NCBI RefSeq assembly: GCF_007679325.1
Contig: NZ_VEGI01000005.1
Span: forward strand, 1-40,821
DNA: 40,821 bases
Direction of reading: 5' to 3'
Origin: Arthrobacter sp. U41
GTDB taxonomy: Bacteria; Actinomycetota; Actinomycetes; Actinomycetales; Micrococcaceae
Part shown: piece after piece, positions 26,468 to 35,838 of the stretch
How the letters are laid out: each line of letters begins with the position of its first letter
Position numbering within the stretch: position 1 is the first letter of the stretch
The notes under the pieces: model-generated
The model's input: the letters and a program-made list of their open reading frames with translations, nothing else
What the model was told of the DNA's origin: nothing
The model's database searches: none
Program-made: the position numbers and the translations under genes

Positions 26468-28029
26468 GGCTGCGTCCCGGCGTCGGTAATGGACTCTGCC
26501 GTGATGTTGCGCAGCGACCGGGCTGTGTGGACGGCGCGCATCGGGGCGGCGGCCTTGTTGACGGTTTCCAGTGCCTCAGTGGCGTTGACGGAGTCGGCCA
26601 CGATGCCGCCGCCGGCCTGTACATAGGCGCGCCCCTCCCGGAGCAGGGCCGAGCGGATGGCGATGGCCATGTCCATGTCGCCGGCGAAGTCGAGGTAGCC
26701 CACCACGCCGCCGTAGATCCCGCGGCGGTGCGGCTCCAGCTCATCGAGCAGGCGGAGCGCCCGCGGCTTGGGCGCGCCGGACAGGGTTCCGGCCGGGAAG
26801 GTCGCCTTCAGCACGTCGTAGGCTTTGGCCGTGGGCGCCAGTTTGCCCACCACGGTGGAGACCAGGTGCATGATGTGGCTGAAGCGTTCCACCTCCATAA
26901 ACTGCGTGACGTCGACGGAGCCGGCCACACAGACCTTGGAGAGGTCGTTGCGGGAAAGATCCACCAGCATGAGGTGTTCGGCGCGTTCCTTTTCGTCCGC
27001 GAGGAGTTCCTCGGCCAGGGCCTTGTCCGCCTCCACGGTTTTGCCGCGCGGACGGGAACCGGCAATGGGGTGGGTGATGACTTCCTCGCCCGTCACGGTC
27101 ACCAGCGCCTCCGGGGAGGATCCGACGATGGAGTACTGCCGGCCGTTGGCGTCCTCGAGGCTGAAGATGTACATGTACGGGCTGGGGTTGGTGTTCCGGA
27201 GCACCCGGTAGACGTCCAGCGGGTCCGCCCCGCATTCCATTTCGAAGCGGCGCGAGATGACCACCTGGAACACTTCGCCGTCGACGATCGCTTCCTTGCC
27301 GCGGTCCAGGGCGGCCAGGTACTCCGTCTCGTCCCAGCGCTCCTGCACGCTGGAGGCGAAGTCCAAGGCCGCCGGGTCCAACACGGAGACCGGCTGCTTG
27401 ACGGGGGCGCTGACCTGCGCCAGCAGGGCCTTCACCCGTGCAACGGCGTCGTGCCACGCCTCGTCGACGCGCTCGGTGCTGTTGTCGAAGTTGATCGCGT
27501 TGGCAATCAGCAGGACGGTGCCGTCCATGTTGTCGTGCACCGCCATGTCAGTGACCAGGTTCAGCGCCATCTCGGGCAGGTCCAGATCGTCCTCGGGCGG
27601 GCTGGTCAGCTTCTCCCAGTGCCGCACGGTTTCCCAGCCTAGGAATCCGACCAGGCCGGACGTGAACGGCGGAAGGTCCTCGAAGCGGTCGGTGCGGAGG
27701 GCTTCGACGGTGTCGCGGAGGGCATCCACCGGGTTGCCGCCGAGCGGCACGCCGACGGGAGGTTCGCCGAGCCAGTGCGCCTGGCCGTCCTTGGTGGTCA
27801 GGGTGGCCCGTGAGCGGGCCCCGATGAAGGAGTAGCGGGACCAGGAGCCGCCGACGGCCGCGGATTCCATCAGGAACGTGCCCGGCTGGCCCTGGGCGAG
27901 TTTACGGTACAGCCCGATCGGGGTTTCGGCGTCAGCAAGAACCTTCAGCCGGACAGGGATGACACGGCTGTGGCCTGCGAGTTCACGGAACTCCTCCAGG
28001 CCCGGGCTGATGATTCCAAGGTCCTGCAT
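26464..28029 (-). CDS. trpE: Anthranilate synthase component I
   Basis: 521 residues. FLMESAAVGGSWSRYSFIG is the LLES-type feedback/allosteric segment near residue 52. The chorismate-binding domain has FEMECGADPLDVYR, TNPSPYMY, IVGSSPEALV, HPIAGSRPRG and FPAGTLSGAPKPRA. It makes anthranilate from chorismate with the TrpG amidotransferase, which is not in the window. Its start follows a 171-bp gap after hisI. The ribosome-binding site is modest (GGCGGAAA). Confidence 0.96.
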   Translation of the reverse strand: MQDLGIISPGLEEFRELAGHSRVIPVRLKVLADAETPIGLYRKLAQGQPGTFLMESAAVGGSWSRYSFIGARSRATLTTKDGQAHWLGEPPVGVPLGGNPVDALRDTVEALRTDRFEDLPPFTSGLVGFLGWETVRHWEKLTSPPEDDLDLPEMALNLVTDMAVHDNMDGTVLLIANAINFDNSTERVDEAWHDAVARVKALLAQVSAPVKQPVSVLDPAALDFASSVQERWDETEYLAALDRGKEAIVDGEVFQVVISRRFEMECGADPLDVYRVLRNTNPSPYMYIFSLEDANGRQYSIVGSSPEALVTVTGEEVITHPIAGSRPRGKTVEADKALAEELLADEKERAEHLMLVDLSRNDLSKVCVAGSVDVTQFMEVERFSHIMHLVSTVVGKLAPTAKAYDVLKATFPAGTLSGAPKPRALRLLDELEPHRRGIYGGVVGYLDFAGDMDMAIAIRSALLREGRAYVQAGGGIVADSVNATEALETVNKAAAPMRAVHTARSLRNITAESITDAGTQP

Positions 28030-28092
28030 GGCTGTGGTTTCCGCCTGTTCTTTCAGTGGTCCTGAAGGTTGAGTGTGTGGTCTTGCACCCCG

Positions 28093-28124
28093 GTGCGGCT
28101 GTCACGTGCGGCTGTCACGTGCGG
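28093..28124. repeat. 13-bp tandem repeat upstream of trpE
   Basis: GTGCGGCTGTCAC occurs twice in a row (28093-28105, 28106-28118), followed by GTGCGG. On the minus strand it reads CACGTGACAGCCGCAC, with an internal CACGTG. It lies between hisI and trpE where a trp promoter or leader would be. Unit function unknown. Confidence 0.6.
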
Positions 28125-28200
28125 TTGCCTTGAGCGGCTGTACGCCGCGGTTGGCTGCCCCGGTCCGCCGTCGGCTCTGGGTCAGCCGGCGTGTGCGGGG

Positions 28201-28656
28201 TCAGCCGGCGTGACCGGTGACGGCGTCGAGTCCGCGTCCGTCGAAGCACGTCCGGGTTCCCGTGTGGCAGGCCGCTCCGACCTGGTCCACGCGGACCAGC
28301 AGCGCATCGCCGTCGCAGTCCATCGCGAGCGACTTGACCCACTGCACGTGGCCGGACGTGTCCCCCTTGCGCCAGTACTCCTGGCGGGAACGCGAATAAA
28401 ACGTCACCCGCCCGGTGGTCATGGTGCGGTGCAGGGCCTCATCATCCATCCAGCCGAGCATCAGCACCTCGTTGGTATCGAACTGCTGCACGATCGCAGC
28501 GACCAGGCCGGCGCTGTCCCGTTTCAGGGCTGCGGTTAGTTCCGCAGGGAGCGGGCTTGTGGGCGCGGGCGCGGTTGGACCCGGGCGGACCCCGTCAACA
28601 GCGTTTCCGCTGACGGCGTTTCCCTCGGGACGGGCGGGGGCGGGCTGCTCAGACAT
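28201..28656 (-). CDS. hisI: Phosphoribosyl-AMP cyclohydrolase
   Basis: 151 residues. [34 protein letters not shown] and the Zn/Mg cluster [22 protein letters not shown] plus RTCF are diagnostic. It opens the adenine ring of PR-AMP in histidine synthesis. The N-terminal 40 residues are alanine/proline-rich and variable. It is not fused to HisE; a separate hisE is at 31.4-31.7 kb. It lies just upstream of trpE, so the two may be co-transcribed. Confidence 0.95.
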   Translation of the reverse strand: MSEQPAPARPEGNAVSGNAVDGVRPGPTAPAPTSPLPAELTAALKRDSAGLVAAIVQQFDTNEVLMLGWMDDEALHRTMTTGRVTFYSRSRQEYWRKGDTSGHVQWVKSLAMDCDGDALLVRVDQVGAACHTGTRTCFDGRGLDAVTGHAG

Positions 28657-28811
28657 CGCCTCAAGTCTAGTGCCTCGGGGCGGGGCGCCGCCCAGCTGCC
28701 CGCCGCTGCACTTAACATCGGCGTCACCACGGTGTGAATCGCCTCCCCGGAGCCAAAACGACGGCGGTTCAGGTGCACACGCGCCGCCGTCTCGTGCTAG
28801 TTTCACAAGTG

Positions 28812-29456
28812 ATGCATTTCGTCGATCCTTCCCGAGAAGTTCTGGCCGAAACACTACTGGCGGCCGGTCCTGACTCCCCCACGCTCTGCAAGGGCTGGCT
28901 CACCAGGGATCTGGCTGCCCACTTGTACCTGCGCGAGCGAAAAGCCGCCGTCGGACTGGGACTGCTGTTCAAGCGTTTGTCCAAGGCCTCGGACCAGGCC
29001 ACGGCCGAGCTGGCCGCGACGCTCAAGACGCCGGAGGACTACAACAGGCTAGTCAATTCCTTCCGCGCCGGCCCTTCCGCGTTCTCGCCCATGAAGATCA
29101 AGGCACTGGACGAAAGCGCCAACCTGATCGAATACTTCGTCCACACCGAGGACGTCCGCCGGGCGGTCGACCGCTGGGCTCCCCGCGCCCTGGACGAGGA
29201 ATATTCCGACGCTCTCTGGGACGAACTGGTGAAGCGGGCGGCCATCCTCTACCGCGGCGTTGACCTCGGAATCGTCCTGGTGCGCCCGTCGGGACCCCGC
29301 CACGTCGCCAAGCGCGCCCCGGTGTCCGTGGCGATCGTCGGCGATCCGGGTGAACTCCTGATGCACGCCCACGGCCGTACCCGGCATGCGCTGGTGACCT
29401 TCGAGGGCCAGCCGGACGCCGTCGCGCTCCTGCAGTCCGCCGAAGTGGGACTCTAG
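28812..29456 (+). CDS. TIGR03085-type metal-binding (DinB-like) protein
   Basis: 214 residues starting [39 protein letters not shown] is the conserved region with histidine and tryptophan, as in mycothiol-dependent maleylpyruvate-isomerase-like proteins. [10 protein letters not shown] supplies another metal ligand. A four-helix bundle metal protein of unknown reaction is expected. No ribosome-binding site is visible before ATG 28812, so leaderless translation is possible. It is divergent from hisI. A strong terminator follows. Confidence 0.85.
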   Translation: MHFVDPSREVLAETLLAAGPDSPTLCKGWLTRDLAAHLYLRERKAAVGLGLLFKRLSKASDQATAELAATLKTPEDYNRLVNSFRAGPSAFSPMKIKALDESANLIEYFVHTEDVRRAVDRWAPRALDEEYSDALWDELVKRAAILYRGVDLGIVLVRPSGPRHVAKRAPVSVAIVGDPGELLMHAHGRTRHALVTFEGQPDAVALLQSAEVGL

Positions 29457-29472
29457 TCCCCACCCACTCAGA

Positions 29473-29520
29473 CGCAAAAACGCGGGGCCGGTTACCAAGT
29501 AACGGGCCCCGCGTTTTGCG
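29473..29520. terminator. Bidirectional terminator between TIGR03085-type gene and hisF
   Basis: A stem of about 16 bp (CGCAAAAACGCGGGGCC with GGCCCCGCGTTTTGCG, one bulged A) encloses GTTAC-CAA-GTAAC. It has A- and T-tracts at its ends, so it can end transcripts in both directions. It lies between convergent stops. Confidence 0.9.
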
Positions 29521-29572
29521 TTCTGTGCTGTCCGGTTCTGCCCTGTCCGGACGCGTGCCGTCCAGTCCTGTG

Positions 29573-30349
29573 CTACCGGACTTCGAAGCCTGCTTCACGG
29601 ATCGCGGACTTGACCTGGGCGATCATGTCCAGCGGCCCGAAGTGGAAGACCGATGCGGCGAGCACCGCATCAGCGCCTGCCGCCACGGCCGGCGGGAAGT
29701 GCTCCGGCTTGCCGGCACCGCCGGAAGCGATGAGCGGAACCTTCACCCCGGCCCGCGCGAGGCGGATCAGTTCCAGGTCGAAGCCGTCCTTGGTGCCGTC
29801 GGCGTCGATCGAGTTGAGCAGGATCTCACCCACACCACGGTCGGCCGCCTCACGGGCCCACTCGATGGCGTCGATCCCGGTGCCCTGGCGCCCGCCGTGC
29901 GTGGTGACCTCGAAGCCGGAGGGGGTGGGCTGCGACCCGGGACGCGTGCGGCGTGCATCGAGCGACAGCACGAGGACCTGGGAGCCGAAGTGCCGCGTAA
30001 TTTCGTCGATAACGTCCGGACGGGCGACGGCGGCGGTGTTGATCGCGGCCTTGTCCGCGCCGCAGCGCAGGAGCCGGTCCACTTCGGCCACGCCGCGGAC
30101 GCCGCCCCCGACGGTCAGTGGGATAAAGACTTCCTCGGCGGTGCGGCGGACGACGTCGAACGTGGTTTCGCGGTTGCCCGAGGAAGCCGTGACGTCGAGG
30201 AAGGTCAACTCGTCGGCGCCGCCGTTGTCATAGCGGTGGGCCAGTTCCACGGGGTCTCCGGCGTCGCGGAGTCCTTCGAAGTTGATGCCCTTGACCACGC
30301 GGCCGGCATCAACGTCCAGGCACGGGATAACGCGGACGGCTACAGCCAT
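29573..30349 (-). CDS. hisF: Imidazole glycerol phosphate synthase, cyclase subunit
   Basis: 258 residues. [14 protein letters not shown] carries catalytic D12, and LSLDARR carries D131. [11 protein letters not shown] and [12 protein letters not shown] are the phosphate-binding loops. It acts with HisH, which is not here. ATG 30349 has AGGAGAAG 3 nt upstream. It is 45 bp after hisG on the same strand. Confidence 0.97.
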   Translation of the reverse strand: MAVAVRVIPCLDVDAGRVVKGINFEGLRDAGDPVELAHRYDNGGADELTFLDVTASSGNRETTFDVVRRTAEEVFIPLTVGGGVRGVAEVDRLLRCGADKAAINTAAVARPDVIDEITRHFGSQVLVLSLDARRTRPGSQPTPSGFEVTTHGGRQGTGIDAIEWAREAADRGVGEILLNSIDADGTKDGFDLELIRLARAGVKVPLIASGGAGKPEHFPPAVAAGADAVLAASVFHFGPLDMIAQVKSAIREAGFEVR

Positions 30350-30394
30350 GACTTCTCCTGGTAATCGCTTTGCGGAAGGTTTACGCGGGCCGGG

Positions 30395-31237
30395 TCAGAT
30401 GCGGCAGGCGTGGATGGTGCTGACCAGGATGGCGCGGGCGCCGAGGTCGTAGAGTTCGTCCATGATCCGGTTGGTCTGCCGCTTCGGCACCATCGAACGG
30501 ACGGCGACCCAGTCCGAGTCGCGCAGGGGTGAAACGGTGGGAGACTCCAGTCCGGGTGTGAGCGCCGCGGCCTGTTCCACGAGCTCCTTGCGGATGTCGT
30601 AGTCCATCATGACGTACTGGCGCGCCACGAGGACGCCCTGCAGACGGCGGATCAGGACCTCGGCGGCCGGGTTCTGCTCGCCTTTGCGGCCGATCAGGAC
30701 GGCTTCGGAGTTCAGGATGGGCTGGCCGAAGATCTCCATGCCGGCTGCCTTGAGTGTGTTGCCGGTTTCGACGACGTCGGCGATCGCGTCCGCGACGCCG
30801 AGGCGTACGGAGGATTCCACGGCGCCGTCGAGGCGGACCACCTTGGCCTTGATGCCGCGATCGGCGAGGTAGCCGCGGAGCAGTCCGTCGTAGCTGGTGG
30901 CGAGGCGTTTGCCCTCAAGCTGTTCGACGGTGCTGAAGTCGCCCACCGGGCCGGCGAAACGGAAGGTGGAGGCCGCGAAGCCCAGCGGGAGCAGCTCTTC
31001 GGCGTCAACCTCGGCGTCGAGGAGCAGGTCGCGGCCGGTGATGCCGACGTCGAGCGTGCCCTGGCCGACATACACAGCGATGTCGCGGGGGCGGAGGAAG
31101 AAGAATTCAATGTCGTTGTCCGGGTCCAGCATGACCAGCTCGCGGGTGTCGCGGCGCTGGCGGTAGCCGGCTTCGGCGAGCATGGCGGAGGCGGCTTCGG
31201 ACAGGGAGCCCTTGTTCGGGACGGCAACTCTCAGCAT
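30395..31237 (-). CDS. hisG: ATP phosphoribosyltransferase (long form)
   Basis: 280 residues. [16 protein letters not shown] and [15 protein letters not shown] are substrate-binding segments; [19 protein letters not shown] is the PRPP loop. The C-terminal ACT-like domain (about 210-280: [16 protein letters not shown]) gives histidine feedback control. It catalyses the first histidine step. There is no good ribosome-binding site just upstream of the ATG. A 15-bp tandem repeat precedes it. Confidence 0.96.
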   Translation of the reverse strand: MLRVAVPNKGSLSEAASAMLAEAGYRQRRDTRELVMLDPDNDIEFFFLRPRDIAVYVGQGTLDVGITGRDLLLDAEVDAEELLPLGFAASTFRFAGPVGDFSTVEQLEGKRLATSYDGLLRGYLADRGIKAKVVRLDGAVESSVRLGVADAIADVVETGNTLKAAGMEIFGQPILNSEAVLIGRKGEQNPAAEVLIRRLQGVLVARQYVMMDYDIRKELVEQAAALTPGLESPTVSPLRDSDWVAVRSMVPKRQTNRIMDELYDLGARAILVSTIHACRI

Positions 31238-31265
31238 TGGGGAGGTCTTTCTTGGTCGGGACGGT

Positions 31266-31339
31266 GTCCGTCGAAAACAGTCCGTTCAAAAACGGTCCGT
31301 TCAGGAACATTCCGTCCAGTATCAGTCGGTTCAGGCACA
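31266..31339. repeat. Five-unit 15-bp tandem repeat upstream of hisG
   Basis: Units of 14, 15, 15, 15 and 15 bp run at 31266, 31280, 31295, 31310 and 31325. The consensus is GTCCGTTCAGGAACA, strongest in units 2 and 3. Unit 3 contains GTTC-AG-GAAC. In minus-strand frame it reads as pentapeptide steps (LNGLF, LNGPF, LDGMF), but that frame has no good start. It lies 29 nt upstream of the hisG start. Confidence 0.75.
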
Positions 31340-31401
31340 GCGGGCCACGCTATACACCGGATCCGCAGGTCAGGGCCCGGGCGGTTCCGGCGGGAACGTG
31401 G

Positions 31402-31665
31402 CTAGAGATGCTTGTAGACGTCTTCCAGGCTGAGACCTTTGGCGAGCATCAGAACCTGCAGGTGATAGAGCAGCTGCGAGATCTCTTCAGCGGCGGCTTC
31501 ATCGGATTCGTACTCGGCAGCCATCCAGACCTCGGCTGCTTCCTCCACGACTTTCTTGCCGATGCCGTGGACTCCGGAATCCAGTTCGGCGACGGTGCGG
31601 GAGCCCTCCGGACGGACGGCTGCCTTCTCACTCAGTTCTGCGAACAGCGATTCGAAATTCTTCAC
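31402..31665 (-). CDS. hisE: Phosphoribosyl-ATP pyrophosphatase
   Basis: 87 residues from GTG 31665. [35 protein letters not shown] and [24 protein letters not shown] are the MazG-like family signatures, with the EExxE metal ligands. It removes pyrophosphate from PR-ATP. GGAGG lies very close to the GTG, so the start is probable but not certain. The next gene hisG is 164 bp downstream. Confidence 0.93.
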   Translation of the reverse strand: MKNFESLFAELSEKAAVRPEGSRTVAELDSGVHGIGKKVVEEAAEVWMAAEYESDEAAAEEISQLLYHLQVLMLAKGLSLEDVYKHL

Positions 31666-31743
31666 ACCCTCCAGCCTACTTGCTCGCGGGCGGTGGGCGC
31701 CTTCCGGGGGCTCGCATGACGGCGGGGATGTGAGCGATTCCAC

Positions 31744-31820
31744 AGGGGCGGGGTTCCGTCAGGGCCGGGTTCCGCAGGGGCAGGGTTCGGCCGGGCCGTC
31801 TCCGGGTCCCGGCCGAACCC
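31744..31820. terminator. G-rich degenerate tandem repeat and 13-bp hairpin after ribH
   Basis: Three imperfect copies of a 15-17-bp G-rich unit (AGGGGCGGGGTTCCG type) run from 31744 to 31791. A perfect 13-bp hairpin (31783-31795 with 31808-31820) overlaps the last copy, 12 nt past the ribH stop. It may end the rib transcript; there is no U-tract. Confidence 0.5.
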
Positions 31821-31831
31821 TTGCTTCAGTC

Positions 31832-32317
31832 CTAGCTGAACTGCTGGAGCGTCACCGCGGTGGCAAGGGCAGCGGTGACGGCCTCGTGGCCTTTATCCTC
31901 GGTGGATCCCGGCAGCCCGGCCCGGTCGATGCCCTGCTGTTCCGTGTCGCAGGTCAGCACGCCGAAGCCGACCGGGACGCCGGTGCGCACCGAGACCTCG
32001 GTCAGACCCAGTGTGGCCGCCTCGCAGACGTACTCGAAGTGCGGGGTTCCGCCGCGGATCACGACGCCGAGGGCCACGACGGCGTCGAAGTGCGGTGCCA
32101 GCCGGGCGGCGGCGACGGGGAGCTCAAACGTCCCGGGAACCCGGAGCACAGTCGGTTCGCTGATGCCGGCGTCCTTCGCCGCGCGCAGGGCCCCGTCCAG
32201 CAGCCCGTCCATGATCTGGGTGTGCCAGCTGGCGGCCACGATGGCCAGCTTCAGCCGCGAGGTCTCCTCCGGTTTGAAGGTGCTGAGGTCAATCTGTGGT
32301 GCGCCGTGGCCGCTCAT
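31832..32317 (-). CDS. ribH: 6,7-dimethyl-8-ribityllumazine synthase
   Basis: 161 residues. [35 protein letters not shown] (phosphate/substrate loop) and [21 protein letters not shown] are typical. It condenses the RibA/RibD product with DHBP. It is last in the rib cluster, 79 bp after ribA. Confidence 0.97.
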   Translation of the reverse strand: MSGHGAPQIDLSTFKPEETSRLKLAIVAASWHTQIMDGLLDGALRAAKDAGISEPTVLRVPGTFELPVAAARLAPHFDAVVALGVVIRGGTPHFEYVCEAATLGLTEVSVRTGVPVGFGVLTCDTEQQGIDRAGLPGSTEDKGHEAVTAALATAVTLQQFS

Positions 32318-32396
32318 GTGGAAATCCTTGTTCTGCTAAGTCGTTGTGTGGTGTGGGGCAACGCCAGGCGGCCCGCCGGGGCCGGCTGAACGTCGT

Positions 32397-33092
32397 TCAG
32401 TCTTGTTCGTGGTCGAATCCGCGCGGGCCGGCGGCCGGGGCGGCCGGCTCCATGTCCAGGACCAGCCGGTGGTCCATGCGGTCCTTTTTGGTCTGCAGGT
32501 ACCGGAGGTTCTGCTCCCGGGACGGCACCTCGGTGGGCACCATCTCCACAACGCGGACGCCGGCCTGGGCCAGCCGGTCCTGCTTGTCCGGGTTGTTGCT
32601 CAGCAGGCGGACCTCGTGAAGTCCCATGTCCGCGAGGATCTGGGCGGCGGCCTTGTAGCAGCGGGCATCCACGGGGAGGCCCAGCTGTTCGTTGGCCTCC
32701 ACGGTGTCGAAACCGGCCTCCTGCAGGGCATAGGCCTTCATCTTGTTCGCCAGGCCGATCCCCCGGCCTTCCTGGCCGCGCAGGTACAACAGCGTCCCGC
32801 CCGACTCGTTGATCAGCTCGAGAGCGTAGGCCAGCTGCTCGCCGCAGTCGCAGCGGTAGGAGCCGAACACATCTCCGGTGAGGCACTCCGAGTGGAGCCG
32901 GACCAGCGGGGCCGTCCCGTCCACCGGCGGCAACGGGGAGCTGACTGCCAGGTGCTCGGCGCCGGTGGCCAGGTCGGTCCAGGCCTGCGCCACGAAGTCG
33001 CCGAAGGCCGTGGGCAGCTGCACGATCGGGCCGGCGCTGACCGGATGCGGGCCGCCGGCCGCCAACTGTTCTTGTGCTTCAGATGTCGTCAT
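32397..33092 (-). CDS. ribA: GTP cyclohydrolase II
   Basis: 231 residues from ATG 33092, with GGAGGAGAAAAG directly upstream. HSECLTGDVFGSYRCDCGEQL supplies the three zinc cysteines, YLRGQEGRGIGLANKMKAY the GTP loop and VRLLSNNPDKQ the catalytic arginine region. It opens GTP for riboflavin synthesis. It is a stand-alone protein, separate from ribB, whereas many actinobacteria have a fused RibBA. Confidence 0.96.
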   Translation of the reverse strand: MTTSEAQEQLAAGGPHPVSAGPIVQLPTAFGDFVAQAWTDLATGAEHLAVSSPLPPVDGTAPLVRLHSECLTGDVFGSYRCDCGEQLAYALELINESGGTLLYLRGQEGRGIGLANKMKAYALQEAGFDTVEANEQLGLPVDARCYKAAAQILADMGLHEVRLLSNNPDKQDRLAQAGVRVVEMVPTEVPSREQNLRYLQTKKDRMDHRLVLDMEPAAPAAGPRGFDHEQD

Positions 33093-33105
33093 CTTTTCTC
33101 CTCCA

Positions 33106-33861
33106 TCACGCGGGGTCTGCTGCATGGCCGGCGGAACCCCCGGCCTCAAGGTAGGCCACCAGGTCCGCAATCGAAATCAGCGGGCAGCCGTGCTCCAGGG
33201 CGAAGCCGCGAAGTCCGTCCAGCCGCATCATCTCTCCGTTGTCGTGCACCACTTCAGCGATCACACCGACGGGCTCGAGCCCGGCCAGCTGGCATAGTTC
33301 CACAGCTGCCTCGGTATGCCCGGGACGTTCCCGCACTCCCCCCTTAACGGCGCGGAGCGGGAAAACATGCCCGGGACGGGTCAGCGCCGCCGGTTCGCTC
33401 CCCGGATCGGCCAGGATCCGGGCCGTCAGCGCACGGTCCGTGGCGGAGATTCCGGTGCTGACACCCACCGCGGCGTCGCAGGACACCGTGTAGGCGGTGC
33501 CCTTGGCGTCCTCGTTGATTGCCACCATCGGCGGCAGCGCGAGGGCGTCCGCCCGATCGCCGTCGAGCGGTACGCAGATGACCCCGGAACTGTACCGGAT
33601 GGTCCAGCCCATCAGGGCCGGAGTGGCGTGCTGCGCGGCGAAGATGATGTCGCCTTCGTTTTCACGGTCCTCGTTGTCGACCACCAGGACGGGACGCCCG
33701 GCAGCGATGGCGCGGACGGCGTCTTCGATCCGGTCGAGTCCGGCTGGGGGGACGACTGTTCCGGGTGCGGCGAGCTCCGCCGGCACGGCAGCGTCGGAGG
33801 GGTCGTTGAGCAGGGGCCGGGCAGGGATGTCCGTGACGTTGATGTCCTTGACGTTGTTCAC
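33106..33861 (-). CDS. ribB: 3,4-dihydroxy-2-butanone 4-phosphate synthase
   Basis: 251 residues starting at GTG 33861. [17 protein letters not shown] holds the acidic metal ligands, SSGVICVPL and [10 protein letters not shown] the substrate loops, and [15 protein letters not shown] the conserved His/Cys region. It makes DHBP from ribulose 5-phosphate. A 40-residue N-terminal extension is present. The start overlaps the ribE stop as GTGA; ribA follows 13 bp later. Confidence 0.96.
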   Translation of the reverse strand: MNNVKDINVTDIPARPLLNDPSDAAVPAELAAPGTVVPPAGLDRIEDAVRAIAAGRPVLVVDNEDRENEGDIIFAAQHATPALMGWTIRYSSGVICVPLDGDRADALALPPMVAINEDAKGTAYTVSCDAAVGVSTGISATDRALTARILADPGSEPAALTRPGHVFPLRAVKGGVRERPGHTEAAVELCQLAGLEPVGVIAEVVHDNGEMMRLDGLRGFALEHGCPLISIADLVAYLEAGGSAGHAADPA

Positions 33862-34514
33862 GCTGTTGCCCCCTCTGCGCGTACCGCTGCTCCCCCGGCT
33901 GCCGCGCCGGAAAACGCGAGCAGGCGCTCAGTGTACTTCGCCAGGACATCCACTTCGAGGTTCACGCGGCCGCCGATGGCTTTCGCGCCCAGGCCGGTGT
34001 CCGCCAGCGTGGTGGGGATCAGCCCCACTTCGAACCACGGCGCCGGTTCAGCGGCCGGGCTCACCGCGGTCACCGTGAGCGACACGCCGTCGACGGCGAT
34101 GGAGCCCTTCTCCGCGATGTAGCGGGCCAGCCCGGCGGGAACGCCGAAGCGGAGCCGGTCCCAGTTACCCAGAGCCTCCCGCTCCAGCAGCCGGCCGACG
34201 CCGTCGACGTGGCCCTGCACGACGTGCCCGTCCAGCCGGCCGCCGGCCGGAACGCAGCGCTCCAGGTTGACCGGGTCCCCGGCGGTAAGTTCGCCGATGG
34301 TGCTGCGGGTCAGGGTCTCGCCCATGACGTCGACGCTGAAGTCCTTGCCATCGATCTCCGTGGCGGTGAGGCAGACGCCGTTGACGGCTATGGAGCCGCC
34401 GAGGGCCAGTCCCTCGGTGCTGGCGGGGGCGTGGAGCCGGACGGTGGCGCTGATGTCGCCGTTGCGGTCAACGGACAACACCTTCCCCTGTTCGGCGATT
34501 ATTCCGGTGAACAT
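33858..34514 (-). CDS. ribE: Riboflavin synthase, alpha chain
   Basis: 218 residues. [12 protein letters not shown] is the exact family start. Two lumazine-binding repeats follow, with [14 protein letters not shown] and [14 protein letters not shown] as the twin motifs and [13 protein letters not shown] between. It dismutates two lumazines to riboflavin. ATG 34514 overlaps the ribD stop by one base (TGATG). Confidence 0.96.
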   Translation of the reverse strand: MFTGIIAEQGKVLSVDRNGDISATVRLHAPASTEGLALGGSIAVNGVCLTATEIDGKDFSVDVMGETLTRSTIGELTAGDPVNLERCVPAGGRLDGHVVQGHVDGVGRLLEREALGNWDRLRFGVPAGLARYIAEKGSIAVDGVSLTVTAVSPAAEPAPWFEVGLIPTTLADTGLGAKAIGGRVNLEVDVLAKYTERLLAFSGAAAGGAAVRAEGATA

Positions 34515-35683
34515 CAGATGCCTCCTGCGGCGGTGCCCGCGCTGGCGCGGAGCGGGGTTGAAGCGGGTGAAGTGTGGGTGGCGGGGCGCAAGTGCAGCCG
34601 CAGGTCGCGGCCGAGCACTTGCACGGCCCCGCCAAACGCCGGGTCCCATTCCCAGCGTTGGGCGTCGGCCAGCGTGGTGATCCCGAGGTCTTCCAGTGCC
34701 GGTGTGCCGGAGCCGAGGAGCGTCGGGGCGAGGTAGACGATGAGTTCGTCGACGAGCCCGGCGGCGAGGAACGCGCTGAGGATCCGGGAGCCGCCTTCCA
34801 CCATGAGGTGCCGGACTCCGGCGGAGAACAGTCCGTCCAGCGCTTCGTGCGGGTCTCGGGTGGGCAGGTGGAGGACCTTGCCGTCGTCGCCGTTGATTGC
34901 GGCGCCCTCGGGGATCCCGCGGTAGCCCATCACGACGCGCAGCGGCTGCTCGCCGGTCTGTGTTCCGTCGGGGCCGCGCGCGGTGAGGCGCGGGTTGTCG
35001 ACCAGCACAGTCTGGGTTCCCACCAGGATCGCGTCGATCCGGCCGCGCAGGGCGTGGTTGTCAGCCAGCGATTCCGGGCTGGAGATCCACTGGCTGGTGC
35101 CGTCGCTGGCGGCGATCCGGCTATCGAGCGTCTGCGCGATGTGGAGGGTGACGAAGGGCCGCCTGGCGGCAACGGCCTCGAACCAGCGCCGGTTCAGCTC
35201 AAGTGCGGCTTCCGCGCCGAGCCCGGAGCGGACGCGGACCCCTGCGGCGCGCAAGGTGGTTGCGCCGCCGGCGGCGGGGTCGTGCGGATCGTCGATCGCG
35301 TAGACGACGTCCGCAACACCGGCCTCGATGATCGCCTGCGCGCAGGGACCCGTGCGGCCGCAGTGGTTGCAGGGCTCCAGGGTGACCACCATGGTGGTGC
35401 CGTTGAGGTCATGGCCGGCGGCCTTTGCCTGGTCAATCGCGTCGGCTTCCGCGTGGGCGGTGCCCGCCCCGCGGTGGTAGCCCGTGACCAGCTGGGTTCC
35501 GTCAGCGGCAATCACGACGGCGCCAACCAGCGGGTTGGCGCCACGGGGCCCCTGCAGGGCAGCTGCAAGGGCTGCCTCCATGGCCGCGGCCTCGGTGGCG
35601 CTGAAGCCTGCTCCGGCCGGAACTGAAACGTACCCGGCAGCGGCGCCGTCCGCCGCCTCGTGTGTGGTGTGTTTGACGCTCAT
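34514..35683 (-). CDS. ribD: Bifunctional deaminase/reductase RibD
   Basis: 389 residues. The N-terminal deaminase has HAEADAI (H77, E79) and PCNHCGRTGPC (C105, C114) for zinc. The C-terminal reductase has FVTLHIAQTLDSRIA, TVLVDNPRLTARGP and MVEGGSRILSAFL. It performs two steps after GTP cyclohydrolase II. ATG 35683 overlaps the stop of a 20-codon upstream ORF (TGATG), so the frame upstream with TTG 35686 is not needed. It is downstream of an FMN riboswitch. Confidence 0.96.
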   Translation of the reverse strand: MSVKHTTHEAADGAAAGYVSVPAGAGFSATEAAAMEAALAAALQGPRGANPLVGAVVIAADGTQLVTGYHRGAGTAHAEADAIDQAKAAGHDLNGTTMVVTLEPCNHCGRTGPCAQAIIEAGVADVVYAIDDPHDPAAGGATTLRAAGVRVRSGLGAEAALELNRRWFEAVAARRPFVTLHIAQTLDSRIAASDGTSQWISSPESLADNHALRGRIDAILVGTQTVLVDNPRLTARGPDGTQTGEQPLRVVMGYRGIPEGAAINGDDGKVLHLPTRDPHEALDGLFSAGVRHLMVEGGSRILSAFLAAGLVDELIVYLAPTLLGSGTPALEDLGITTLADAQRWEWDPAFGGAVQVLGRDLRLHLRPATHTSPASTPLRASAGTAAGGI

Positions 35684-35745
35684 CAACCTGCCACCGGGCT
35701 TTCAAAGACCGGAGTGGTGGTGAAGAGCCATCGCAGAGAGTGCAT
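35683..35745 (-). CDS. 20-codon upstream ORF coupled to ribD
   Basis: ATG 35745 has GAAGGAA about 8 nt upstream, a better site than the ribD start has. The product is MHSLRWLF and on, to VAG. The TGA stop shares bases with the ribD ATG (TGATG). This suggests that ribosomes terminating here re-initiate on ribD. It lies between the FMN riboswitch and ribD. I do not know whether the peptide is conserved. Confidence 0.55.
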   Translation of the reverse strand: MHSLRWLFTTTPVFESPVAG

Positions 35746-35782
35746 GTGTGTGTCGTTCCTTCCCTCAAAGCCGCGATGGCTC
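35725..35782 (-). promoter_or_regulatory. 10-bp long-range stem around the upstream ORF start
   Basis: On the minus strand GAGCCATCGC and GCGATGGCTC pair perfectly across about 38 nt that contain the upstream ORF's ribosome-binding site and ATG. It is a candidate expression-platform element for the riboswitch. Confidence 0.45.
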
Positions 35783-35838
35783 CGGGGGTATACGACAGCG
35801 AACTTCCGCGGCGCCACAGGGCTCCGCAGTAACAGCTG

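Noticed and set aside
28030..28200. Searched for a trp leader peptide/attenuator
   Set aside because: No tandem Trp codons on the transcribed strand and no anti-terminator/terminator pair.
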